64,000 nucleotides of DNA from Pseudomonas putida (GCF_005080685.1 NZ_CP039371.1:4960001-5024000), one strand, 5' to 3'. Shown: positions 53,096-61,923, numbered from the stretch's first letter. The notes: a model not told the origin generated them from the letters alone. Numbers and translations are program-made.

Positions 53096-54643
53096 ATGAA
53101 TGATCTCACCTTGCAAACTATCGACGTTGAGGCCTCCCCTCTCACCCCAATTACTTCGTCTCTTTCCTCTGTTGTGCTGACGGCAAAGAGTGGCCGCTTC
53201 GAGATCAAGGATGAACTTCGCCAAGTGTTGGCCCTCACCGCAGATGGCGTACTGCACATCTCGGATAACTACCTTTCCGATCCGTACGTAATGGCGTTCA
53301 TCGATCGACTGGAACATGAAGAGTTCGACTTCCAAATCCAGTCAGCCTCGATGGTTCAGATCAAATCTCTTTACGACACCGCCGCCCAGCACGCTGGGCA
53401 AGGTTCACAAGCAGAGACTCTTCGCCAAGCGCAAGCTCTGGAATTGATTGGTCACGCCCATAAAGCCGGTGCGAGCGATATCCACATCGTCGTGGGGCAT
53501 GACATCACCAAGCTCTTCTATCGCGTCCACGGCTTGCTATGGGAAGCACGCCAGGAAAAGAGTGAAGTCGGGAACGAGCTGTGCTCAGCTCTCTACAACA
53601 GCATGTGCGACGTATCGAAGGAACACTATCAGGCTCACATCCCCCAAGACGCTCGAGTGAGTCGTCGCTTCGTTGAACAGCTTGGTCTTTTCGGCGCGCG
53701 TATTGCCACTCGCCCCCTGGTCGACGGGCCGCTGATGATCATGCGTCTCCTGTACGACGACGCCTCCAAGCAAACTCTAGATGAGCTGGGCTTCCTACCT
53801 GAACAGATCGAGCACTTCGCTCGCTTACGCAGCCTGCCCTATGGCGTGAACCTCTTCACAGGCCCCACCGGCTCAGGCAAATCGAAGTCTCTCCAGGTCA
53901 ACCTCAATCTGCTCCACGATGAGACCGAGGGTACGCGCCACATCCTCACCTTGGAGAACCCTCCTGAATACCGCCTCAAAGCTAACCAATCTGCGCTGGG
54001 TGCAGCTGAAACGTGGAGTGAAGCGATTACTAACACGGTACGTCTGGACCCCGACGTTCTCATGTATGGCGAGCTTCGTGACCTGGCGTCGGCGCAGGCC
54101 GCATACACGGGGGGCATGACAGGCCACCAGGTGTGGTCAACGCTTCACACCAACGATGCCATTGCCGCGATCCCACGCCTGATCGACATGGGCGTACCAC
54201 ACTACCTGGTCACGGACCCCGCGCTGACCACTGGCATCATCAACCAGTCGTTGCTCCCTGTTCTCTGTCCGCACTGCAAGGTCCCATTGCTTGAGCACCA
54301 GTCTGCGCTCGACAAAGCATTGTTCAACAGGTTGGCCAAGCTGCACATGGTCGACCAGGTGTACTTGACCGGTGAGGGATGCCCCCAATGCAAGGGCATG
54401 GCACTTGTCGATCGGACCGTTGCTGCAGAGATGCTGCTCACCGATCTGCTCTTTATGAAGGTGTTTAACGAGCAAGGCGCAAGCGCTGCCCGGCGACACT
54501 GGGTAAAAGAGATGGGTGGCATCACCAAGATTGCCCATGCTCGGATGAAGATCGCAGCAGGCATAGTTGACCCTCGCCATGCCGAAACAATGGTCGGCCC
54601 ACTAGACTTTGATCAACAGCTCGTGGAGCTGTCACATGCGTGA
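53096..54643 (+). CDS. pilQ: PilQ pilus-assembly ATPase
   Basis: 515 residues, a GspE/PilB-class secretion ATPase. Walker A is FTGPTGSGKSKS. The Asp box region is ILTLENPPEYRLK, Walker B is DPDVLMYGELRDLASAQAA and the His box TGHQVWSTLHTNDA. Near 400 the tetracysteine-like LCPHCKVPL and GEGCPQCKG may bind zinc, as in other GspE proteins. It powers pilus extension at the inner membrane. Overlaps pilR by eight bases. Confidence 0.95.
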   Translation: MNDLTLQTIDVEASPLTPITSSLSSVVLTAKSGRFEIKDELRQVLALTADGVLHISDNYLSDPYVMAFIDRLEHEEFDFQIQSASMVQIKSLYDTAAQHAGQGSQAETLRQAQALELIGHAHKAGASDIHIVVGHDITKLFYRVHGLLWEARQEKSEVGNELCSALYNSMCDVSKEHYQAHIPQDARVSRRFVEQLGLFGARIATRPLVDGPLMIMRLLYDDASKQTLDELGFLPEQIEHFARLRSLPYGVNLFTGPTGSGKSKSLQVNLNLLHDETEGTRHILTLENPPEYRLKANQSALGAAETWSEAITNTVRLDPDVLMYGELRDLASAQAAYTGGMTGHQVWSTLHTNDAIAAIPRLIDMGVPHYLVTDPALTTGIINQSLLPVLCPHCKVPLLEHQSALDKALFNRLAKLHMVDQVYLTGEGCPQCKGMALVDRTVAAEMLLTDLLFMKVFNEQGASAARRHWVKEMGGITKIAHARMKIAAGIVDPRHAETMVGPLDFDQQLVELSHA

Positions 54644-55796
54644 TCTGATTGCCGACCTTTGGACCGGCCTACGCGAAGCGTACGCCGACTGGGTAGAAGG
54701 CTTCTATGCGAAGCAATTTGGTTCGAATGAGCGGATTCAATTTTACGAATCCCTCATTGGTGTGATCGAGGACTCGATTCCGATCGACGAGGCCCTTGAA
54801 ACCGTCGAGAAGGCATTCAGCAACGAAGGTAAGCAGCTTCATCCGGTGTCGATTATTTGCAGCCGGGTGGCCAGATCGGTGCGGGGGGGTAAATCACTCG
54901 CCAGTTCATGTCGCGCCTACCTTCCGTTTGACGAGAGCTCCCTGATCGAAACAGGCGAACAGACTGGAACACTGGCACCCGCCCTACGCGATTGCGTCAG
55001 GATCATCGAAGTCCGCCAGAGGATAACTCGCCTCGTCGTTTCAGTCTTCGCTATGCCCACCATAACCTGGTCGCTGATGTTCGCCCTCATGTTTGTGGTG
55101 GCTGGGTGGTTGGTACCAACCATGGCCCAACGCTCCAACCCCGAGGCATGGGTAGGTGTACCTGCATTTCTCTACATCATGTCCAATGTGGTGACGCATT
55201 ACGGTCTGTACATGGTTGCTTTGACCGTTGGGCTAGCAATCACATCGATCATCACGTTGCCCTACTTCTGTGGTCTGGAAATTCAGCCCAACAGTCCGGA
55301 CTGGAAGGTTCAGCTAAGCCATACGTTGCAACGCATCAGGGTGAGCCTCGAGTCGCTTCCGCCTTGGTCAATCTACAAAGTCATGCAGGGCTCGATCTTC
55401 CTGCTGAACATGTCAGTCATGCTCCGCACCGGCATCAGCCAGTTGAACGCCTTGAGCATCTTGAGGCGCAGCGCGTCGCCGTGGCTGCGAGAGCGAATTG
55501 ACGCAATCCACTACGGCGTGAGCTCCGGCAAGGATTTCGGCTCAGCGCTGAAGCTTGCAGGCCATAAATTCCCGGACCAGATGGCCATCCACTTTCTGCA
55601 GGTCCTAGCAACCCGTAAAGGCTTTGCCACCTCAATGGAGCGCTTTGCCAACCGGTGGCTCGACCAAATGCTCAAAAGAATCGAGACCATCTCAAAAACC
55701 TTTGCCTCGATCTCTGCGCTGCTTATGGGACTGCTGATGATCCTCGTCGTGATAGGCATTTTCCAGCTAGCTCTCGGGATCACTGACTCGCTTTAA
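54636..55796 (+). CDS. pilR: PilR inner-membrane platform protein (T2SF family)
   Basis: 386 residues. Two T2SF repeats: CRAYLPFDESSLIETGEQTGTLAPALRDC in the first and GHKFPDQMAIHFLQVLATRKG in the second. Membrane segments are near 145-170 (MPTITWSLMFALMFVVAGWLVP), 185-215 and at the C terminus (ISALLMGLLMILVVIGIFQLAL). It is the GspF/PilC-like platform on which PilQ acts. The start at 54636 lies within the end of pilQ. Confidence 0.92.
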   Translation: MRDLIADLWTGLREAYADWVEGFYAKQFGSNERIQFYESLIGVIEDSIPIDEALETVEKAFSNEGKQLHPVSIICSRVARSVRGGKSLASSCRAYLPFDESSLIETGEQTGTLAPALRDCVRIIEVRQRITRLVVSVFAMPTITWSLMFALMFVVAGWLVPTMAQRSNPEAWVGVPAFLYIMSNVVTHYGLYMVALTVGLAITSIITLPYFCGLEIQPNSPDWKVQLSHTLQRIRVSLESLPPWSIYKVMQGSIFLLNMSVMLRTGISQLNALSILRRSASPWLRERIDAIHYGVSSGKDFGSALKLAGHKFPDQMAIHFLQVLATRKGFATSMERFANRWLDQMLKRIETISKTFASISALLMGLLMILVVIGIFQLALGITDSL

Positions 55797-55831
55797 ACAC
55801 TGCTCAACATAATCACCAAGGGGTAAATGCA

Positions 55832-56347
55832 ATGATGCGCTCTCGCCGCACTAAACAAGCTGGCTTCATGTCAATCGACGCACTGCTGTGGACCATCTTC
55901 GCTGTAGTCGTCCTGGGCTTTATTGCCTATGCGGGCTTCAAGGCGCTCGGAGGAACCGACTCCACCGTCGAGCTGAGCAACATTACAACGATCATGAGCA
56001 ACACCAAGCAGCTTAAAAGTCGGGCCGGATATGGAGCCTCAGGCACCAACCTGATTCCTTCACTTATCGCGATCGATGGCACCGGCAACATGGGCGTGTC
56101 GGGCTCTACCGTGACCAACCAATGGAACGGTGCGGTGACCAGCGTCAGCAATGGCATGACCTACACCCTCACTATCACCAATGTCCCCAAGAGCGCTTGC
56201 ATTTCGCTCGCAACCAAGGTCGCGAAGGACAATCAGACCACGACCACGATCAACGGGGGATCGGCGATTAGTGGCGAGGTCCTGACAGCCGCGGCCACCA
56301 CATCCTGTTCCGGAGCTACAAACACCCTCGCCTGGACTGCCTATTAA
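55832..56347 (+). CDS. pilS: PilS major pilin (type IVB prepilin)
   Basis: 171 residues with a short basic leader, RRTKQAG|FMSIDALLW. Cleavage after Gly by a prepilin peptidase exposes Phe+1, and Asp+5 replaces the usual Glu+5. The hydrophobic helix LLWTIFAVVVLGFIAYAGF is the assembly stalk. The C-terminal pair Cys...Cys (KSACIS and TTSCSG) can form the pilin disulfide. The major subunit of the mating pilus. The processing enzyme must come from the host (PilD) or from elsewhere on the element. Confidence 0.92.
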   Translation: MMRSRRTKQAGFMSIDALLWTIFAVVVLGFIAYAGFKALGGTDSTVELSNITTIMSNTKQLKSRAGYGASGTNLIPSLIAIDGTGNMGVSGSTVTNQWNGAVTSVSNGMTYTLTITNVPKSACISLATKVAKDNQTTTTINGGSAISGEVLTAAATTSCSGATNTLAWTAY

Positions 56348-56357
56348 GGACTGTGAT

Positions 56358-57302
56358 GTGAGCCTGATCGCGAGCGCAACTTTCATCGACCTCTATCTGG
56401 GGCACGATTTCGCGGATGTTAAGGGGCTGGAGGGCCAGCCCCGACGCGTCGCGGCGCCGGCCGAATGGCAGGAAGAGATCAAACGCTTGAAAGCCCGCTG
56501 CCAGGATCAGCTCGATGCCACAGGAGAGCCCGAGTTTTCGATCGTGATCGAGGATTCGGTGCTCTTCCGGGTCACCTACATGCTCGATGTGTATGCGAAG
56601 CCTCTGTTCGTCTTGAATCGCTCTGCCGCCAAGATCCTGCCACTAATGGATATCGGACTGCCTGATGCCGTTCACAACTGTGTGATGAGCGAAGCCACCA
56701 AGGGCCTCGTTTTCATCTGCGGTGAAATGGCCTCGGGGAAGACCACAAGCGCTGCTTCAATCGTGCAAGCCCGCCTGGTGCAACACGGCGGGCTTGCGCT
56801 AGCTGTAGAGGATCCACCCGACACTCCTCTTCACGGGCTCCATGGCAAAGGCCGGTGCGTCCAGGTGCCAGTATCGCGTCGGCAAGGCGGATACGGTGAG
56901 GCCCTCATTCGTGCACTGCGAACTCGGGCAGATCTGATTTTCGTCGGCGAGGTACGCGATACCCCGACTGCTGTACAAGCCGTTCAAGCATCAATCAACG
57001 GCCACTTCATCATCTGCACGGGCCACGCTGGAAGCGTGGTCAAGGGGATCGAGCGGCTGGCTGTGCTAGCCCAGCCCCAACTGCCGAATGCGCTGCAGAT
57101 CCTCTCGCAGGGGCTTGTCGCAGTGATACATCAGACGCTTCAGCGAAGTGATCATGGCTCCGCAAGGCTGACCCTGGAGTGTCTCTCATTGAGCGACGGG
57201 GATGCTCCCGCGATCAGAGAGAAGATCCGACAGGGGACGCTACAAATGCTTGAGCAAGACATCGCCAACCAGTCGAGCAGGAACATTTGGAATGATGAGT
57301 AA
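56358..57302 (+). CDS. pilT: PilT-type ATPase of the conjugative pilus
   Basis: 314 residues from GTG, with AAGGA seven bases upstream. Walker A is ICGEMASGKTTSAAS, Walker B LIFVGEVRDTPTAVQ and the His box GHFIICTGHAGS, as in retraction ATPases. It is a second motor besides PilQ and probably drives pilus retraction during mating. Overlaps pilV by 11 bases. Confidence 0.9.
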   Translation: MSLIASATFIDLYLGHDFADVKGLEGQPRRVAAPAEWQEEIKRLKARCQDQLDATGEPEFSIVIEDSVLFRVTYMLDVYAKPLFVLNRSAAKILPLMDIGLPDAVHNCVMSEATKGLVFICGEMASGKTTSAASIVQARLVQHGGLALAVEDPPDTPLHGLHGKGRCVQVPVSRRQGGYGEALIRALRTRADLIFVGEVRDTPTAVQAVQASINGHFIICTGHAGSVVKGIERLAVLAQPQLPNALQILSQGLVAVIHQTLQRSDHGSARLTLECLSLSDGDAPAIREKIRQGTLQMLEQDIANQSSRNIWNDE

Positions 57303-58506
57303 GCGTAAACAGAGGGGCTTTGCTTCCCTCGATGCCATGGTCGGATTAATCGTCCTTACCATCGTCCTCTCCTTGGCTGGAGGATACGCAATCGATGCTG
57401 CGAAAAAGCAGGACTATCGGATCGCTGCAGAACAGCAGAGGACAATGTCAGAAGCGTTCAGCAAATACCTCAAGGACAACTACGCCGTCGTGCTGGCCAG
57501 CGCTGGGCCCACTTCCCCCGTCCAGGTCACAGTTGCCATGCTGCAAAACACCAACTACCTGCCGGCGGGCTTCAGCTCAACCAACAGCTTTGGTCAAACC
57601 CTCATCGGTCTGGCCAGGAAGCCCAACCCGAACCAGCTCGAAGCAATAGTCATCACTACAGGTGGCCAAGCCATTCCTGAACTCGGAATTCGCGCCATTG
57701 CAGAACACCTCGGTGGACCAGGTGGCTTCATTTCCAAGCTGCAGGCAGGAGTGATCGAGGGCGTACGTGGCGGGTGGCAAGTTACGTTGAGCAACTACGG
57801 CGTCAATCCAGGGGCCGGCCACACGGCAAGCGCGCTCTTCCTGATGGATGGTGACCTGGCCAACGATTACCTCTACCGCAACGCTGTGCCAAACCATCCT
57901 GAGTACAACCGGATGAATACCCACCTCGACATGGGCGGAAACAACATTAATAACGCTGGAGCGATCACGGCATCCGGCAATGTCACCACCACAAGTGACG
58001 TCTCTGCACGCAATGTCACCGCAACAGGTGAGACGACAACGGGAGGCTGGTTCAGGACCAAGGGGGACACCGGCTGGTACAGCGAAAAGTGGGGCGGCGG
58101 GATCTACCAGTCCGATGCCAACTGGGTTCGAGTACTTAACGACAAAGGCCTGTACACCGGTGGTCAGGTACGGGGGGGCACACTGCAGGCTGACGGACGT
58201 GTCACTGTTGGTGAATACCTGGATATCGAGAGTACCGCTGTCGAAGGACAGGCATGCCCAAAGATCGGTATTCAGTCAAAAAACAACGTGGGTGCGCCTC
58301 TTACATGCCAATGCCTCACACCTTCTTGCCAATCCGGTGTGTGGAAATCAGCCTCAAATGCCTCGCTCGGTGAGAAGGTGATCGGTGGGTACGTTTCCTA
58401 TCACGACTCCTCCAAATCTGCTGAAGCCTATTGTCCGGAAGGATCAGTTCTGATTGGTCTCATAAACGATATGACTTTAGATAGTTACCATCTAGGGAAA
58501 CTCTGA
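57292..58506 (+). CDS. pilV: PilV tip adhesin prepilin (constant region + cassette A)
   Basis: 404 residues. Prepilin leader MMSKRKQRG|FASLDAMVGLIVLTIVLSLAGG. A constant region runs to the shufflon site at 58327, encoding CQSGVW. Cassette A follows, about 59 residues ending DSYHLGKL. In R64, PilV is the pilus-tip adhesin whose variable C terminus chooses the recipient cell. The last residues come from IS DNA. Without the insertion the frame would read DSYHLACQMLE and stop just before the next sfx site, so the damage is slight and the protein may still work. Confidence 0.9.
   Translation: MMSKRKQRGFASLDAMVGLIVLTIVLSLAGGYAIDAAKKQDYRIAAEQQRTMSEAFSKYLKDNYAVVLASAGPTSPVQVTVAMLQNTNYLPAGFSSTNSFGQTLIGLARKPNPNQLEAIVITTGGQAIPELGIRAIAEHLGGPGGFISKLQAGVIEGVRGGWQVTLSNYGVNPGAGHTASALFLMDGDLANDYLYRNAVPNHPEYNRMNTHLDMGGNNINNAGAITASGNVTTTSDVSARNVTATGETTTGGWFRTKGDTGWYSEKWGGGIYQSDANWVRVLNDKGLYTGGQVRGGTLQADGRVTVGEYLDIESTAVEGQACPKIGIQSKNNVGAPLTCQCLTPSCQSGVWKSASNASLGEKVIGGYVSYHDSSKSAEAYCPEGSVLIGLINDMTLDSYHLGKL
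58327..58344 (+). repeat. Shufflon recombination site sfx1
   Basis: TGCCAATCCGGTGTGTGG, matching the R64 sfx consensus (GCCAATCCGGTnnnTGG). Junction of the pilV constant region with cassette A. Confidence 0.88.
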
Positions 58507-59685
58507 AGAGGACTTCCAGATTTGGCAGAATGCCTGATCTCACCCGCCGAGACGCCTGATGAAGCAGATGACCTTCGCCGATGCCGAGTACGCCGGCAAG
58601 CGCAAGCAGACCCGCAAGGAATTGTTCCTTATCGAGATGGATCAGGTGGTGCCGTGGAAGGGTTTGATTACCCTGATCGAGCCGCACTACCCGAAGGGTG
58701 AAGGCGGTCGTCCGGCCTATCCGTTTATGGCGATGCTGCGCATACATCTGATGCAGAACTGGTTCGGCTACAGCGATCCGGCAATGGAGGAAGCGCTCTA
58801 CGAAACGACCATTCTGCGCCAGTTTGCTGGGCTGAGCCTGGAGCGCATTCCCGACGAAACCACCATCCTCAACTTCCGTCGCCTGCTGGAAAAGCACGAG
58901 CTGGCGGCAGGGATTTTGGGCGTGATCAATGGCTACCTGGGAGATCGCGGCCTGTCGCTGCGCCAGGGCACCATCGTCGATGCCACGCTGATTCATGCGC
59001 CGAGTTCGACCAAGAACCAGGACGGCAAGCGCGACCCGGAAATGCACCAGGCCAAGAAAGGCAATCAATGGTACTTCGGCATGAAGGCCCATATCGGTGT
59101 GGATGACGAGTCGGGCCTGGTGCATAGTGTGGTGGGCACGGCGGCCAATGTGGCCGATGTCACGCAGGTCGATAAGCTGCTGCACGGCGACGAAAACGTG
59201 GTCTGTGCCGATGCCGGTTATACCGGAGTGGAGAAACGCCCCGAGCATGAAGGTCGTCAGGTCATCTGGCAAATTGCCGCCCGGCGTAGCACCTACCAGA
59301 AACTGGGCAAGCGCAGCGTCCTGTACAAAGCCAAGCGCAAGATCGAAAAAGCCAAAGCGCAGGTAAGGGCGAAGGTCGAGCACCCGTTCCGGGTGATCAA
59401 GCGCCAGTTTGGTTATGTGAAGACGCGCTTCCGTGGCCTGGCCAAGAACACGGCACAGCTGCTGACGCTGTTTGCCCTGTCGAATCTGTGGATGGCCCGT
59501 CGACATTTACTGAGCAATGCAGGAGAGGTGCGCCTGTAATGTGGGGAATAGCCGCCGCGAGGTGCTCGCTGCGGCTAAAAAGACAGGAATGAGTCAGTGA
59601 TCTGAGCGTTTTGGGTCGACTCGCCACTTTCAAAATCAGCGATGGTCGAAGCCGGCCAGAAGCACATGGCTACTTCAGACCATCC
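58496..59685 (+). mobile_element. IS5-family insertion sequence inside the shufflon
   Basis: 1,190 bp with ends GGAAACTCTGAAG and (inverted) GGATGGTCTGAAG, flanked by CTAG duplications (58492-58495 and 59686-59689). It carries one intact transposase gene. The insertion lies in the last codons of cassette A. Confidence 0.88.
58559..59539 (+). CDS. IS5-family transposase
   Basis: 326 residues, apparently intact. It has the N-terminal DUF772 region (MKQMTFADAEYAGKRKQTRKE) and the DDE domain: TIVDATLIHAPSSTKNQ (first Asp), VVCADAGYTGVEKR (second Asp) and a Y-(2)-R-(3)-glutamate-like helix with KARVEHPFRVIKRQFG. The ATG is 64 bp inside the left end. It may still move. Confidence 0.93.
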   Translation: MKQMTFADAEYAGKRKQTRKELFLIEMDQVVPWKGLITLIEPHYPKGEGGRPAYPFMAMLRIHLMQNWFGYSDPAMEEALYETTILRQFAGLSLERIPDETTILNFRRLLEKHELAAGILGVINGYLGDRGLSLRQGTIVDATLIHAPSSTKNQDGKRDPEMHQAKKGNQWYFGMKAHIGVDDESGLVHSVVGTAANVADVTQVDKLLHGDENVVCADAGYTGVEKRPEHEGRQVIWQIAARRSTYQKLGKRSVLYKAKRKIEKAKAQVRAKVEHPFRVIKRQFGYVKTRFRGLAKNTAQLLTLFALSNLWMARRHLLSNAGEVRL

Positions 59686-59717
59686 CTAGCTTGCCAGATG
59701 CTGGAGTGATGACGCAT

Positions 59718-59735
59718 TGCCAATCTGGTGCGTGG
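59718..59735 (+). repeat. Shufflon recombination site sfx2
   Basis: TGCCAATCTGGTGCGTGG, one base off the core (TCTGGT for TCCGGT). Same orientation as sfx1. Opens cassette B. Confidence 0.8.
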
Positions 59736-59972
59736 GCTACAAGCAAGGGCAAAGTAGACATTTCACAATGCGGGATAGCTGAGAGCACCTCAAGAGAGTG
59801 GCCTAGATCCGGCACCGACAGTGACTCTTGGGTCGTCACTGCATCCGCGAAATGGCACGTCAACAATTTACCTCAGGGAAAGGCAATTGGAGCTGCGGTG
59901 GTTCCGGCGAGCTATCAATGCCTGCCGTATCTCTGGGCTGGAAGCATGTATGCCATTTGCTGCCCAAAATAA
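59719..59972 (+). CDS. Silent pilV C-terminal cassette B
   Basis: From the sfx2 codons CQSGAW the frame runs 84 residues (ATSKGKVDISQCGIAES... to SMYAICCPK) and stops. It lacks its own start or RBS and would be expressed only when inversion places it behind the pilV constant region. Cysteine-containing, without membrane segments, as expected for a tip adhesin domain. Lies in segment 2, tail to tail with cassette B'. Confidence 0.75.
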
Positions 59973-59989
59973 ATAGGAATGATAAATAG

Positions 59990-60160
59990 ATGACTCGGAA
60001 GATCTTTCTTCTGCATGCCCGAAAGGTGCGAGCTGCAGTCTGTGGGCTCTTTGGGCATAAGCCCGTGGAGGTCGGGCGCATTTATGCTGATGACATTGTT
60101 TGTATCTCTTTGAGATGCTCTCGCTGCCATAAACGCCTTATCGCCTATGAATATCAGTGA
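59990..60160 (+). CDS. DUF1660-like zinc-ribbon protein inside the shufflon
   Basis: 56 residues with its own ATG: MTRKIFLLHARKVRAAVCGLFGHK.... The pattern CGLFGHK...DDIVCISLRCSRCHKRL matches small phage DUF1660-type proteins (LFGHK plus CxxC). It lies between the opposing ends of cassettes B and B' in the segment bounded by inverted sfx sites, so it turns over with them. TAGGA lies 12 bases upstream. Function unknown. Confidence 0.5.
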   Translation: MTRKIFLLHARKVRAAVCGLFGHKPVEVGRIYADDIVCISLRCSRCHKRLIAYEYQ

Positions 60161-60178
60161 GTTGTCAAAACCCTTCAG

Positions 60179-60448
60179 TCACATGCAATTACACAACTGC
60201 AAGCACCACCAATAATAAAAGCCCCTTGTCATAAAAGCCATATGAGACGATGCGATTCGAGTCGGCATAGGCAAAGTCCCCCCCGCGTAGTCTGGACAGG
60301 ATGCCGGGTGTGGAATAGCTGCGTCAGATGCTGACCACGTAAAACTACTGGCCGAGCTACTTGGTGGGAGCGGTATCTGTTGCCCGTGCGTAATGAAGCC
60401 AGTTAGAATTTTACCGCCACCACTCGAACGCCAAGCACCGGAGTTGGC
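60179..60448 (-). CDS. Silent pilV C-terminal cassette B'
   Basis: Read on the minus strand from sfx3 (ANSGAW), the frame is open for 89 codons, ending FMTRGFYYWWCLQLCNCM and TGA. It has no start codon of its own. The phase relative to the sfx site is identical to that of the other cassettes, which supports it being real coding sequence. It becomes the pilV end after an sfx1 x sfx3 inversion. Confidence 0.75.
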   Translation of the reverse strand, partial: ANSGAWRSSGGGKILTGFITHGQQIPLPPSSSASSFTWSASDAAIPHPASCPDYAGGTLPMPTRIASSHMAFMTRGFYYWWCLQLCNCM

Positions 60449-60450
60449 AA
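60431..60450 (-). repeat. Shufflon recombination site sfx3 (inverted)
   Basis: Minus strand TTGCCAACTCCGGTGCTTGG. Opposite orientation to sfx1/sfx2, with small deviations from the core. Confidence 0.75.
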
Positions 60451-60451
60451 A

Positions 60452-60703
60452 CTATCTGAAGCAAGCCCATCTATACTTCGCAGGCCACGAACCCCGATAG
60501 GTATACATATACCACTTGTTATCACTTAAATATATGTACCCATCCTCATCCTCCCCTGCTCCAGAAACTCCAGTGAGGGAACAGTACCAAGACGAGTCAG
60601 CGAGGTAGCAGGTCTTAGATGACAAATAGGCTGGCTGACATAGCCCAGAAATTTGTTCGTTGAGACCCAATCCACTTACCGTTTTCCACACACCGGATTG
60701 GCA
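60452..60703 (-). CDS. Silent pilV C-terminal cassette C
   Basis: Minus-strand frame from the CQSGVW codons of sfx4, 83 residues (KTVSGLGLNEQISGLCQPA... to YRWACFR). The stop TAG abuts sfx3. Contains several Cys and aromatic residues. Promoterless, activated by an sfx1 x sfx4 inversion. The open frame extends a few codons beyond sfx4 toward rci, probably without meaning. Confidence 0.8.
   Translation of the reverse strand, partial: CQSGVWKTVSGLGLNEQISGLCQPAYLSSKTCYLADSSWYCSLTGVSGAGEDEDGYIYLSDNKWYMYTYRGSWPAKYRWACFR
60686..60703 (-). repeat. Shufflon recombination site sfx4 (inverted)
   Basis: Minus strand TGCCAATCCGGTGTGTGG, identical to sfx1 but reversed. Right boundary of the shufflon. Confidence 0.88.
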
Positions 60704-60759
60704 ATAGGATCTCCCTGCGATGCCCAAACCACCTGGCCTGGGCTAATTCTAGGCATCAC

Positions 60760-61923
60760 CTAATCACTGCAGGAAAGTGTGACCCTTTCTGAGGGGCAAT
60801 TCTGGCTCAGGGGGTCGAGCATGATTATGTCGCCCTCATTGACCTGCTCCAGGTACTGGTCAGGTGCTGGAATAGGCTCCTTGTCCCGCAAAGCCACCAT
60901 TAGATGCCGTAACAACGCATCTTGCGCTACTCGCCTTGCCACCTCCGCAGTGCGCCCAGTACCTTGTACATCATCAAAATCGAGTACCCGCACAACCACG
61001 CCGTGGGGTCTTTCCGAAACGACAGCTGGATACGGTACCAGGTGATTGATGATCACCTGCTGGCCACGGTGCTTATTACCCTCGAGCTTCTTGACCAATC
61101 GGGACGCCTTCAAGTGGGTGTACCTCTTCAACATCGCCAGGCTCTTGTGCCCACTGATCGCAGCAATTTCCATGATATCGAGCGTGCCAAGCTCAAACAG
61201 GCGCGAGCAGGCTTCATGCCGGAGGTCGTGGAAATGAAGGTCCTTGATGTCCAATCGCTGGAGCATGATTCGCCAAGCAGACTTCAACCCGTTGGAGGTG
61301 TAGCCAAATACCTTGCCCTTTGTCCGAGCGCCAAGCTTGATCAACACATCACGAGCCTTAAGGCTCAGGGGTACATCCCGCTTCGATCCGTTTTTGGTGT
61401 CGGGCAGATGCGCAATTCGTCGTTGCAGGCTGATGTGCTCCCACTCAAGCTTCAACAGCTCACCCTGTCGCATTGCAGTCTCAATGGCCAGGACTACTAA
61501 GACGTAGAAGTCTGGTGTGGGGTGCGCGTGGCAATAACGCATGATCTGGCGCTCTTCGCGGGCAGTTAAACGCCGATCCCGACCAGGTGCTGCTTTGGGT
61601 TTACGTACGTTCGAGACCGGGTTCGACTCGCACACCCCCCACTCGATCCGGCCGATGTCGAACACGTTCGACAACAAGGACATTTCCAGACGCACCGTTG
61701 ATGGTGAAATGGGTAATCCGGTTTTAGGGTTGGTCTGCGATAGGCGTTCGTCGCGGAGGCAAGCGATATCAGGGCTTCGAAAATCACGCATGCTCTTGTC
61801 AGCATACCTGGACTTCATCAGACTAGAGATGCGGTAACTTTCTTGCACAAACCCTTTCTTTAGTACGGAGATTTTCTGTCGATAAAGGGTTAAACCTTCA
61901 GCGAGCGTCATGTCCTGGGTCAT
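60760..61923 (-). CDS. rci: Shufflon recombinase Rci
   Basis: 387 residues, a tyrosine recombinase very like R64 Rci in length and order. Catalytic Arg is in AMRQGE, Lys in DTKNGSKRD, the HxxR in FHDLRHEACSR, His in SGHKSL and the nucleophile Tyr in LKRYTHLK. After the catalytic domain comes a HicB-like tail (VPYPAVVSERPHGVVVRVLDFDDVQGTG), as in R64 Rci, where the tail helps handle asymmetric sfx sites. It inverts segments between inverted sfx sites. Its start overlaps the XRE gene by 26 bp. Confidence 0.93.
   Translation of the reverse strand: MTQDMTLAEGLTLYRQKISVLKKGFVQESYRISSLMKSRYADKSMRDFRSPDIACLRDERLSQTNPKTGLPISPSTVRLEMSLLSNVFDIGRIEWGVCESNPVSNVRKPKAAPGRDRRLTAREERQIMRYCHAHPTPDFYVLVVLAIETAMRQGELLKLEWEHISLQRRIAHLPDTKNGSKRDVPLSLKARDVLIKLGARTKGKVFGYTSNGLKSAWRIMLQRLDIKDLHFHDLRHEACSRLFELGTLDIMEIAAISGHKSLAMLKRYTHLKASRLVKKLEGNKHRGQQVIINHLVPYPAVVSERPHGVVVRVLDFDDVQGTGRTAEVARRVAQDALLRHLMVALRDKEPIPAPDQYLEQVNEGDIIMLDPLSQNCPSERVTLSCSD

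Noticed and set aside
60760..61923. Considered as the integrase of the ICE
   Set aside because: It matches Rci in length, tail and position next to sfx sites. The ICE integrase is expected near the intact tRNA-Lys outside the window.
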